From an uncultured Clostridia bacterium (GTDB lineage: Bacteria > Bacillota > Clostridia > Oscillospirales > Ruminococcaceae), in contig CANCXY010000043.1 of assembly GCA_947381875.1 (NCBI GenBank), positions 1-17,005 of the forward strand: DNA of 17,005 bases, read 5' to 3'. The notes below the pieces were generated by a model. The model was not told the origin of the DNA. It saw only the letters and a list, made by a program, of their open reading frames with translations, and ran no database searches. Below, one piece after another: positions 7,045 through 13,758 of this stretch. The first letter of the stretch is position 1, and the number at the start of each line of letters is the position of its first letter. The position numbers and the translations under genes are program-made.

Positions 7045-8165
7045 TGGACGCTTACCTTTCCACCCGCGGTTTGTGTGTTGGCTACGAGGATACCGCGCTG
7101 CTGTATGATATCAGCCTTTCTGTGCGCCGGGGGGAGATACTGACACTCATTGGTCCGAACGGCGCGGGGAAATCCACCATTTTGAAAACGCTTTCGCGCC
7201 AGCTTGCGCCTATGGGCGGCGCGGTATATTTGGACGGTACAAGCGTGTGGGAAATGGGGGAGAGCGCGCTGGCCCGGAAAATGGCGCTCGTCACAACAGA
7301 GCGCATCGACCCGGAACGCATGACGTGCCGCGACGTGGTGAGCATGGGCCGGTACCCCTATACGGGCCGCCTCGGCATTTTAGGACGGGAGGATAAAGCC
7401 GTCACCGAACAGGCATTGGCGCGGGTTCATGCGCTGGACCTTGCTGGTACGCCGTTTGCCCGCGTCAGTGACGGGCAGCGGCAGCGAGTGATGCTCGCGC
7501 GGGCCATCTGCCAGAGGCCCGAAGTGATTTTGCTGGATGAACCGACTTCCTTCCTCGATATCCGCCACAAGTTAGAGCTGCTCGGCATTTTGCGGGAACT
7601 GGTGCGCGAGGAAGGGCTTGCGATCATCCTGTCCCTGCATGAACTGGACCTTGCGCAGAAAATTTCCGATACCGTCGTGTGTGTACAGAGCGGACAGCCA
7701 CTGCGCATGGGGCCGCCGGAGGAGATTTTCACGGATGAAACCATCTGCGCGCTGTATGGCGTGTCGCCCGGCAGCTACAGCGCGCTGTTCGGTTCGGCGG
7801 AGCTTGCACCCGAAAAGGGCGCGCCGCGCTGGTTTGTGATCGGCGGGGGTGGGAGCGGCGTTCCCTTGTATCGGAAATTGTGCCGGGAGGGGGTGCCCTT
7901 TGCGGCGGGTATCCTGCCGGAAAACGACCTTGACTATCCCGTTGCCAAAGCACTTTCCGCCGTATTGGTTTCGGAAAAAGCCTATGAGCCTGTCGCGGAC
8001 GCGACCATGCGCCGGGCACTGGACGTGTTGGCGCGCTGTGAAAAAGCAGTTTGCACACTGCCCGCGTTCGGCGCCTGGCAGGAGGCGAACCGCCGCCTGT
8101 GGCAGGCCGCACAAGAGAGCGGGAAGAAGATTCCGCTGCAAAGCGCCTTTGTATATAGGGGTTGA
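7044..8165 (+). CDS. FecE/BtuD-type ABC transporter ATPase with C-terminal extension
   Basis: This 373-residue protein is the ATPase of the importer. Walker A GPNGAGKST is at 37-45, the signature is VSDGQ (141-145) instead of LSGGQ, Walker B VILLDEP is at 161-167, and the switch His is His199. Where the Q-loop Gln is expected, the sequence reads ALVTTERIDPERMTC (81-95), so that Gln appears replaced. The ABC domain ends near residue 250. About 110 residues follow, beginning PRWFVIGGGGSGVPL (261-275), a glycine-rich turn suggestive of a nucleotide-binding fold, and containing ILPENDLDYPVAKAL. Ordinary FecE proteins of about 250-260 residues lack it. The start overlaps the permease stop (TGATG). 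ATPase confidence is high; the function of the extension is unknown. Confidence 0.92.
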   Translation: MDAYLSTRGLCVGYEDTALLYDISLSVRRGEILTLIGPNGAGKSTILKTLSRQLAPMGGAVYLDGTSVWEMGESALARKMALVTTERIDPERMTCRDVVSMGRYPYTGRLGILGREDKAVTEQALARVHALDLAGTPFARVSDGQRQRVMLARAICQRPEVILLDEPTSFLDIRHKLELLGILRELVREEGLAIILSLHELDLAQKISDTVVCVQSGQPLRMGPPEEIFTDETICALYGVSPGSYSALFGSAELAPEKGAPRWFVIGGGGSGVPLYRKLCREGVPFAAGILPENDLDYPVAKALSAVLVSEKAYEPVADATMRRALDVLARCEKAVCTLPAFGAWQEANRRLWQAAQESGKKIPLQSAFVYRG

Positions 8166-8190
8166 AATTTGCCTGCATGGGTGGTATACT
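8162..8190 (+). promoter_or_regulatory. Promoter of the methyltransferase gene
   Basis: TTGAAA (8162-8167) and TATACT (8185-8190) are 17 bases apart, with TGG just before the -10. The -35 overlaps the stop codon of the ATPase gene. It gives the AT-rich methyltransferase its own transcript, independent of the riboswitch. Confidence 0.75.
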
Positions 8191-8237
8191 TTGTTCATGT
8201 TTATTTGGAAAACCGGGATTTATGGGAGAGAATGATT

Positions 8238-9017
8238 GTGAATAAAGGCAATGACATCTCAGTTGTAAAACAGCAATATGCCACCGCAAATAATCTGTGT
8301 ACAAGAATGTCTATCCATGATAAATATTCGACAAACAAGACAGGCTTTGGAAACTGGATCGTTTCAAATTACAGGATAGAGAAAGGAATGAAAGTTTTAG
8401 AATTAGGGTGCGGAATAGGGGATATGTGGAAGAACAGAGAATCTTTGATCCGCGCTTGTTCAAAACTGGTGCTTTCTGATTTTTCGGAGGGAATGCTTGC
8501 AATAGCGAAAGAAAATGTGGGCAATTATGACAATGTAGAGTATAAGGTTGTGGATATTCAGGAAATACCGTATGAGGATGAAATATTTGACGTTGTTATA
8601 GCCAATATGATGTTATATCATGTGCCTGATATATACAGAGGTTTGGCCGAGGTCCGGCGAGTATTAAAAAAAGGTGGTTCTTTTTACTGTGCGACATATG
8701 GAGAGCATGGCATTACAGAGTACCTTTCAAAAATCCTTAGCGCATATGGCGTTGAAGATAAGCTGAATAAAAATTTTACGCTTCAAAATGGATATGCTAT
8801 TTTAAGCAGGTCATTTTTGAAAGTAGAAAAATTGGAATATATTGACTCATTGGAAGTAACGAATGTAGACGATATAGTGGAGTATATTTATTCTCTTTCC
8901 AGCATGGTAGCGTTGAGCAATGTGCCAAAACATAGGATAAAAGAACCTCTCATGCAAAATTTGACAGATGGCGTCTTAAATATACCAAAGGAATACGGAA
9001 TGTTTATAGCGTCATAG
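8238..9017 (+). CDS. Class I SAM-dependent methyltransferase
   Basis: The predicted protein is 259 residues. The SAM-binding motif I VLELGCGIG lies at about 53-61, followed by LSDFSEGMLAIAKENV (the acidic ribose-contact region), then VVDIQEIPYEDEIFDVVIAN and MMLYHVPD, as in small-molecule or lipid methyltransferases of this fold. The substrate cannot be told. GTG at 8238 is preferred because GGAGAG (8225-8230) lies 7 bases upstream; ATG at 8232 would leave only one base, and a further in-frame ATG at 8169 lies within the promoter. Base composition is clearly lower in GC (about 30-42% in two sample lines) than the neighbours, and codon use is AT-rich, so horizontal acquisition is likely. Confidence 0.88.
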   Translation: MNKGNDISVVKQQYATANNLCTRMSIHDKYSTNKTGFGNWIVSNYRIEKGMKVLELGCGIGDMWKNRESLIRACSKLVLSDFSEGMLAIAKENVGNYDNVEYKVVDIQEIPYEDEIFDVVIANMMLYHVPDIYRGLAEVRRVLKKGGSFYCATYGEHGITEYLSKILSAYGVEDKLNKNFTLQNGYAILSRSFLKVEKLEYIDSLEVTNVDDIVEYIYSLSSMVALSNVPKHRIKEPLMQNLTDGVLNIPKEYGMFIAS

Positions 9018-9123
9018 CAATCAATAGCTTTTGGCTTATTGGGAGATTCCCCCGTTTTCCCATAAAGAATTTATTGCATGCCCCGACAGAGGGAATATAC
9101 AGATGATATTTTTGAGGTGTCCC

Positions 9124-9768
9124 ATGAAAATTTTACTGACAGGCTTTGACCCATTCGGCGGCGAAACCATCAACCCATCTTATGAAGCGGTATGCCGCGT
9201 GCCGGATACGGTCGCGGGGACGCAAATTATCAAAGGTAAAATCCCCACCTCATTCGCCGCATGCGGCCCCGTCCTCGAACAAATGCTCCAGACGTACCGC
9301 CCCGACGCAGTATTGTGCGTGGGGCAGGCGGGCGGGCGCGTCAGCGCGGCGGTAGAGCGTGTCGCCATCAACCTGATGGACGCCCGGATCCCCGACAACG
9401 ATGGCGCACAGCCCATTGACCGCCCCATCTGCCCGGACGGTCCCGCCGCCTACTTCGCCACCGTCCCCGTCAAGGCCATCATTCAGGCTGTCCGCGCGGA
9501 GGGTCTGCCCTGTGATATCTCCTACTCAGCGGGTACGTTCGTTTGTAATTGCCTGCTCTATCAGGCGCTACACATAGCGGCCACAAAAATGCCCGGTCTG
9601 CGCGCGGGATTTATCCACTTGCCGTATAGCGAACAGCAGGCGGTGGGCAAACCCGAAGGGACCCCGTGCCTGCCGCTGAAAACAATGGCGGATATTCTGA
9701 CATGTGCGGTACAGGCCGCCGCGCATGCCACCGACAGCCCCCACGAGAGCATGGGCACACTTTTCTGA
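9124..9768 (+). CDS. pcp: Pyrrolidone-carboxylate peptidase (pyroglutamyl peptidase I)
   Basis: The 214-residue cytosolic cysteine peptidase (family C15) removes N-terminal pyroglutamate from peptides. The N-terminus MKILLTGFDPFGGETINPS is diagnostic. The catalytic triad can be placed at Glu79 (ERVAINLMDARIPDN), Cys141 (SAGTFVCNCLLY) and His165 (AGFIHLPY). Length matches the family. ATG at 9124 was chosen over an upstream in-frame ATG at 9031 because GAGGTG lies six bases before it and the family N-terminus starts exactly there. It lies about 105 bases after the methyltransferase stop. High GC shows it belongs to the host backbone. A strong hairpin follows at 9788-9823. Confidence 0.96.
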   Translation: MKILLTGFDPFGGETINPSYEAVCRVPDTVAGTQIIKGKIPTSFAACGPVLEQMLQTYRPDAVLCVGQAGGRVSAAVERVAINLMDARIPDNDGAQPIDRPICPDGPAAYFATVPVKAIIQAVRAEGLPCDISYSAGTFVCNCLLYQALHIAATKMPGLRAGFIHLPYSEQQAVGKPEGTPCLPLKTMADILTCAVQAAAHATDSPHESMGTLF

Positions 9769-9787
9769 AAATCTTATTTGTACAGCA

Positions 9788-9823
9788 GCAGCCCGCGGCG
9801 GTCGTTTGGACGCCGCGGGCTGC
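9788..9823. terminator. Hairpin downstream of pcp
   Basis: A perfect 13-bp GC stem, GCAGCCCGCGGCG (9788-9800) with CGCCGCGGGCTGC (9811-9823), has a 10-base loop and starts about 20 bases after the pcp stop. Only a short T-poor tail follows (CTGCGTTTCTG), so termination may be partial or factor-assisted. Confidence 0.6.
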
Positions 9824-9835
9824 CTGCGTTTCTGA

Positions 9836-9916
9836 CCGGGCGCTGCCCGGACCTGATAGAGGCTCTGCCTCTGGACTCCGCCAAAGGGGCGCAGCCCCTT
9901 TGGAATCCCATCTTGT
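9836..9916 (+). repeat. Tandem triple-hairpin repeat, full copy
   Basis: Three hairpins in a row: CCGGGC/GCCCGG (9836-9850), AGAGGC/GCCTCT (9858-9872) and CCAAAGGGGC/GCCCCTTTGG (9881-9903). Bases 9867-9916 repeat window positions 1-50 with about two changes. The inverted relative is at 5937-6014. The element lies between pcp and the marR promoter and encodes nothing. Confidence 0.8.
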
Positions 9917-9954
9917 CCTATAGCTGGATGGCACGCGGAGAGTGCATAAGCCCC

Positions 9955-9983
9955 TTGACAAAATCCCCAAATTCAGGTACAAT
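9955..9983 (+). promoter_or_regulatory. Promoter of the MarR-MATE unit
   Basis: A consensus TTGACA (9955-9960) and TACAAT (9978-9983) are spaced 17 bases. A GTAC-N9-GTAC inverted repeat (9977-9993) overlaps the -10 and could be part of a site for the MarR protein encoded just downstream; that last point is speculative. Confidence 0.82.
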
Positions 9984-10017
9984 ATAGAAGTACGATTTCG
10001 GACAAGGAGAACGAGCC

Positions 10018-10467
10018 ATGTATTCTTCCAAAGAACTCCGGCGTTTTAACCACCTGATCAGCGAGACGGACGCCGCCTACCATAGAGCAGCGGTGCGGTT
10101 GGGCTTATCCGACAGCGCGTTCCATATTTTATACACCTTATCCGACAGCGGCGGGAGCTGCCTTTTGCGCGAAATGTGCCGCCTGACGGGCATCAGCAAA
10201 CAGACGCTGCATTCAGCCATCCGCAAGCTCCAGGATGACGGCATACTGTCCATAGAAACCGTAGGGGGCAGGAGCCGCATGCTGCATCTGACCCCGGAGG
10301 GGGAACGCCTGGCCGCCGCTACCGTGCTGCCGGTGATCGGAGCGGAAAACAGCATTTTCGCATCCTGGCCGCCGGAAGAAGTGGAGCGGTATCTCTCCAT
10401 GACACAGCGCTATTTAGAGATGTTCCGGGAAAAGACGCGGGATATCCAGCGCTGTGATCCGGGATAG
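10018..10467 (+). CDS. MarR-family transcriptional regulator
   Basis: The 149-residue winged-helix protein has the MarR layout: an N-terminal dimerisation helix, a helix-turn-helix with recognition helix ISKQTLHSAIRKLQDDGIL (about 59-77), and a wing with GGRSRMLHLTPEGE (83-96). It probably represses its own promoter and the following MATE exporter and is released by a small phenolic or drug-like ligand, as usual for such pairs. AAGGAG precedes the ATG at a good distance. It is followed after 69 bases by the exporter gene on the same strand, with no terminator between. The ligand is unknown. Confidence 0.93.
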   Translation: MYSSKELRRFNHLISETDAAYHRAAVRLGLSDSAFHILYTLSDSGGSCLLREMCRLTGISKQTLHSAIRKLQDDGILSIETVGGRSRMLHLTPEGERLAAATVLPVIGAENSIFASWPPEEVERYLSMTQRYLEMFREKTRDIQRCDPG

Positions 10468-10536
10468 CGCCGCTATATTTTCATACAGTATAAGATTTCA
10501 CAAAAAAGCCCGGCGGCAGGCCAGGGGAAAGGTATT

Positions 10537-11868
10537 ATGAAAATCCAGTTATCAGATCACTTTACCTATAAAAAGTTATTTCAATTCACGCTGCCATCCA
10601 TCGTGATGATGGTTTTTACCTCGATCTATGGCGTAGTAGATGGTTTCTTTGTCTCCAATTTCGCAGGCAAAACAGCCTTTGCCGCCATAAACCTGATTAT
10701 GCCCTTTGTAATGGTATTGGGCGGCATGGGCTTTATGATCGGCACCGGCGGTACGGCGCTTGTCTCCAAAGTATTAGGCGAGGGCGACAGGGACAGGGCG
10801 GATCGGTATTTTTCCATGATGATTTATCTCACGCTGGCCCTCGGCGCGGGATTGGCTGTCATTGGCTGCTTATGTATCCGTCAGGTGGCGCTGCTTTTCG
10901 GCGCAACGCCGGAAATGTTGGCGGACTGCGTTATCTATGGGCGCATTACCATCGCCTTTACACCTTCTTTTATGCTGCAAAACGTGTTCCAAAGTTTCCT
11001 CATCGCCGCTGAAAAGCCCCGACTTGGCCTGGCTGTTACCGTGGCGGCGGGCGTTGTCAATATGGTGCTGGACGCGCTGTTTGTGGGCGTGTTCCGCTGG
11101 GGCACGCCGGGCGCGGCACTGGCGACAGGTTTGAGCCAGTGCGTGGGCGGCATCCTGCCGCTGATCTATTTCCTGCGCCCGAACAAAAGCCTCCTGCGGC
11201 TGAGGAAAACGCGGCTGGAAAAGCGCCCTATCCTGCGGGCCTGCGGCAACGGCGCGTCGGAGCTGATGAGCAATATTTCCTCGTCTATCGTCAGCATTAT
11301 TTACAATTTCCAACTGCTGCGGTATTTAGGGGAAAACGGCGTTTCGGCTTATGGCGTTTTGATGTATGTGCAGTTTATCTTTATCGCTATTTTCTTAGGC
11401 TATTCGATCGGCAGCGCGCCTATCGTCAGCTTTCATTACGGCGCTGGGAACAGCGATGAACTGCGCAACATGTTGAAAAAAAGCACTCTGCTAATGACAG
11501 TGAGCGGCGCGGTACTCGCGGCACTGGCCTATCTGCTCGCAGGACCGTTGGCAAAGATATTTGTCGGCTACGACGCCGAGCTATTTGCGTTGACAAGCCA
11601 TGCGTTTCGCCTGTTTTCTTTCTCGTTCCTGCTGGCGGGGTTCAATATCTTTACATCCTCCTTTTTTACGGCGCTCAATAACGGCGTGGTCTCGGCAATC
11701 GTCTCATTTTTGCGCACGCTTGTATTCCAAACGGCGTCCGTATTGATCCTGCCGTTTCTGTTCGATGTCGACGGCATATGGTGGGCAATCACAGTCGCGG
11801 AGGTATGCGCCGCCATACTCTCGGCATACTTCCTGCTGCGCAACCGGAAACAGTACCGGTATCTGTAA
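10537..11868 (+). CDS. MATE-family multidrug/cation efflux protein
   Basis: The 443-residue membrane protein is about 12 hydrophobic helices arranged as two related halves, as in MATE (NorM/DinF-type) exporters that expel drugs or organic cations against Na+ or H+. The first half starts LFQFTLPSIVMMVFTSIYGV and contains GGMGFMIGTGGTALVSKVLGEGD (about 66-88). The second contains FLGYSIGSAPIVSFHYGAGN (about 287-306). Length is typical. The ATG is preceded by AGGGGAAAGG. It is probably cotranscribed with the MarR gene and ends in a bidirectional terminator. The substrate cannot be predicted. Confidence 0.93.
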   Translation: MKIQLSDHFTYKKLFQFTLPSIVMMVFTSIYGVVDGFFVSNFAGKTAFAAINLIMPFVMVLGGMGFMIGTGGTALVSKVLGEGDRDRADRYFSMMIYLTLALGAGLAVIGCLCIRQVALLFGATPEMLADCVIYGRITIAFTPSFMLQNVFQSFLIAAEKPRLGLAVTVAAGVVNMVLDALFVGVFRWGTPGAALATGLSQCVGGILPLIYFLRPNKSLLRLRKTRLEKRPILRACGNGASELMSNISSSIVSIIYNFQLLRYLGENGVSAYGVLMYVQFIFIAIFLGYSIGSAPIVSFHYGAGNSDELRNMLKKSTLLMTVSGAVLAALAYLLAGPLAKIFVGYDAELFALTSHAFRLFSFSFLLAGFNIFTSSFFTALNNGVVSAIVSFLRTLVFQTASVLILPFLFDVDGIWWAITVAEVCAAILSAYFLLRNRKQYRYL

Positions 11869-11879
11869 AAAGAAAAGAG

Positions 11880-11924
11880 CCGCCGCACGGGGATTCCTCC
11901 CATTTGCGGCGGTTTCTGTTTTTT
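11880..11924. terminator. Bidirectional terminator between the MATE and hxlR-like genes
   Basis: CCGCCGCA (11880-11887) pairs with TGCGGCGG (11905-11912). The plus strand continues TTTCTGTTTTTT, and on the minus strand the stem is followed by CTCTTTTCTTTTTAC. It therefore serves both converging genes. Confidence 0.82.
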
Positions 11925-11932
11925 CCTGTAGA

Positions 11933-12265
11933 TCAAAGCCGGTTTCGTTCTCCCCATTCGCACATCCCATCTAAGATAGGCATCAGGGATTTTCCCCGTT
12001 CGGTTAAGCTGTACTCCACTTTGGGCGGGATTTGCGGGTATTCCTCCCGGTGTACAAGTTTGTCGGCCTCCAACTCTTTCAGCGTGGAACTCAGTGTCTT
12101 ATAGGAAATCTCCCCAATATATTTTTTCATTTCATTGAAGCGCACGACCTGAAACTCCATCAACGTATAGAGAATTGTCATTTTGTATTTGCCGTTGATT
12201 AAAGAAAGGGTATAGCTGAACCCTGTGTCGTTCAGTCGCTCCTGGGAAATGCAGCGTTTGTCCAT
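11933..12265 (-). CDS. HxlR-family transcriptional regulator with N-terminal Cys
   Basis: The 110-residue winged-helix protein is of the HxlR type. LSLINGKYKMTILYTLMEF lies at about 20-38, FNEMKKYIGEISYKTLSSTLKELEADKLV (recognition helix) at about 43-71, and the wing PPKVEYSLTERGKSL at 80-94. The ATG at 12265 has GGAGGAAAG upstream. It starts MDKRCISQ, placing a Cys at position 5, like the redox-sensing N-terminal Cys of YodB/HypR-type HxlR proteins; an upstream ATG at 12295 falls inside the palindrome and lacks a ribosome site. The gene is divergent from a flavoprotein reductase, the usual target of such regulators. Sensing of quinones, aldehydes or disulphide stress is inferred, not shown. 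Confidence 0.92.
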   Translation of the reverse strand: MDKRCISQERLNDTGFSYTLSLINGKYKMTILYTLMEFQVVRFNEMKKYIGEISYKTLSSTLKELEADKLVHREEYPQIPPKVEYSLTERGKSLMPILDGMCEWGERNRL

Positions 12266-12284
12266 GATACGCTTTCCTCCGGGT

Positions 12285-12311
12285 AAGTATCGCACCTATA
12301 TGTGCGTACTT
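12285..12311. promoter_or_regulatory. Palindromic operator candidate in the divergent region
   Basis: AAGTA-T-CGCAC, a 6-base spacer (CTATAT), then GTGCG-TACTT: every arm base pairs except one unpaired T. It overlaps the -35 of the flavoprotein promoter and lies 20 bases upstream of the regulator start, so a bound dimer could control both genes. It fits an HxlR dimer site in size and position. Confidence 0.62.
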
Positions 12312-12337
12312 GATTATCGTCTGATTCCTGCTACAAT
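12310..12337 (+). promoter_or_regulatory. Promoter of the flavoprotein gene
   Basis: TTGATT (12310-12315) and TACAAT (12332-12337) are spaced 16 bases. The -35 is overlapped by the palindrome at 12285-12311. Confidence 0.68.
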
Positions 12338-12391
12338 GATACTATCAGATGCGGGCAAAGTCAAGCCTGCAAAAACAGGAGGTTACGTCGC

Positions 12392-12943
12392 ATGAGCAAA
12401 AAAATTGTTATCCTCAATGGCAGTCCCCGCAGAAAAGGCAATACTTCCGCGCTGGTGAAGGCGTTTACCGAAGGTGCGCAGAGTGCCGGCCATACCGTAA
12501 CAGAGTTTTTCCTGGACAGCATGGATATCCACGGCTGCAAAGGTTGTTTTGGCGGGCACAGCAGCAGGGAATGTCCCTGTGTCCAGCGCGACGATATGGA
12601 TAAGATTTATCCGGCGGTGCGGGGCTGTGACGTGATTGTGCTGGCCAGTCCGCTCTACTACTGGAACATGAGCGGCCAGATCCGAACGGCTGTGGACCGC
12701 CTGTTTGCGTTGGAGGAAGGGGACGGGAACCTTTTAAGGGGACACGGCAGAGCCTCCGCCCTGTTGATGGCCGCGGAGGGCAGCGATTTTGAAGATGTGC
12801 TTCTTTACTACGATCACTTAATGAAGCATTTACAATGGGAAAATCTCGGCCATGTCCTCGCCGGAGGAAATGAGAATATAGGCGATATTGCCGGGAAATC
12901 TGAAATCTCCGCTGCATATGAACTGGGGAAATCCATAGAATAA
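12392..12943 (+). CDS. Flavodoxin-fold NAD(P)H-dependent FMN reductase (iron-sulfur-flavoprotein-like)
   Basis: The 183-residue cytosolic protein has the FMN-phosphate loop NGSPRRKGNTSALVKAF (about 9-25) at its N-terminus, and SPLYYWNMSGQIRTAVDRLF (86-105), the flavin-ring contact typical of the family. HGCKGCFGGHSSRECPC (48-63) holds four Cys (49, 52, 61, 63). This resembles the cluster region of iron-sulfur flavoproteins but with a different spacing (CX2CX8CXC), so an Fe-S site is possible but not certain. AGGAGG precedes the ATG. It is divergent from an HxlR-type regulator, suggesting a stress-induced reductase of quinones, nitro- or azo-compounds. A hairpin terminator candidate follows. 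Confidence 0.9.
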   Translation: MSKKIVILNGSPRRKGNTSALVKAFTEGAQSAGHTVTEFFLDSMDIHGCKGCFGGHSSRECPCVQRDDMDKIYPAVRGCDVIVLASPLYYWNMSGQIRTAVDRLFALEEGDGNLLRGHGRASALLMAAEGSDFEDVLLYYDHLMKHLQWENLGHVLAGGNENIGDIAGKSEISAAYELGKSIE

Positions 12944-12959
12944 AAGGTACATCTGCCAT

Positions 12960-12992
12960 GCGGCGGCTTTGAGGGATCAGGGCCGCCGCTTT
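12960..12992. terminator. Hairpin between the converging flavoprotein and ABC operons
   Basis: GCGGCGGC (12960-12967) pairs with GCCGCCGC (12982-12989), followed by TTTG on the plus strand. It lies 16 bases after the flavoprotein stop and just past the end of the minus-strand ABC operon. The short T-tract makes efficiency uncertain. Confidence 0.6.
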
Positions 12993-12996
12993 GTAT

Positions 12997-13758
12997 TCAC
13001 CCTTCCGGCGGCGCATAGTAATACTGCACTCCGTCCGGCGTATCCATCCGGCGCAGTGCCACGCCGAATACGCGGTCAAGACAGCGGCTTTCCCAAACCT
13101 CCCCGCAGCTTCCCTGCGCCGCCACACGCCCTTCATGCAGGATCAACAGGCGATCAGCGGTGCGCATAGCCATTAGAAGGTCATGCAGAACCATCACCAC
13201 TGTTTTTCCCTGCGCGCACAGCGCCCGCGCCTCGCGCATGATCTGAAGCTGGTGGGCAATATCCAGATAAGTGGTCGGCTCGTCGAGCAGGATAGCGGGC
13301 GTGTCCTGCGCCAGCGCCATAGCAAGGTATACCTTCTGCCGGATACCCCCCGAAAGCTCCCGCACAGGGGTTTCCGCCATATCCAGGAGCCCCATCGTCG
13401 CCATTGCCTGCCGCGCAGACTCCCGATCCTGCGGGCGGTATCGGCGCGGATAACTGAGGTAAGGGAACCGCCCGTGCAGTACCAGGCGTTCTACGGTAAT
13501 GTCCGGCGTGGGGCGGTTCTGCGGCAGATAGGCGATGGTGCGCGCGGGCCAGCGGAGCGCCGAAAGCGGCGTGCCGTCTATGCGGATATCGCCGGAGCTG
13601 ATGGACACGATACCGCACAGCGTTTTCAGCAGCGTGGATTTGCCGCATCCGTTCGGCCCCGCCACCACCGTGAGCGCGCCGGAGGGGAACACGGCGCTGA
13701 TATCTTTCAGCACAGGCCGTCCCGGATACCCGGAACAGAGATGGGATATCTCAATCAT
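12997..13758 (-). CDS. FecE-type ABC transporter ATPase
   Basis: This 253-residue ATPase belongs to a siderophore/haem/cobalamin-class importer. Walker A GPNGCGKST is at 34-42, the Q-loop Gln is Gln80 (YLPQNRPTP), the signature is LSGGIRQ (135-141, Ile in place of the usual Gln), Walker B AILLDEP is at 155-161, and the switch His is His192. Unlike the ATPase at 7044-8165 it has no C-terminal extension and keeps the Q-loop Gln. Its start overlaps the end of the permease gene by 8 bases, so the two are translationally coupled. It is the last gene of the minus-strand operon. The substrate is not identifiable from the ATPase. Confidence 0.94.
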   Translation of the reverse strand: MIEISHLCSGYPGRPVLKDISAVFPSGALTVVAGPNGCGKSTLLKTLCGIVSISSGDIRIDGTPLSALRWPARTIAYLPQNRPTPDITVERLVLHGRFPYLSYPRRYRPQDRESARQAMATMGLLDMAETPVRELSGGIRQKVYLAMALAQDTPAILLDEPTTYLDIAHQLQIMREARALCAQGKTVVMVLHDLLMAMRTADRLLILHEGRVAAQGSCGEVWESRCLDRVFGVALRRMDTPDGVQYYYAPPEG

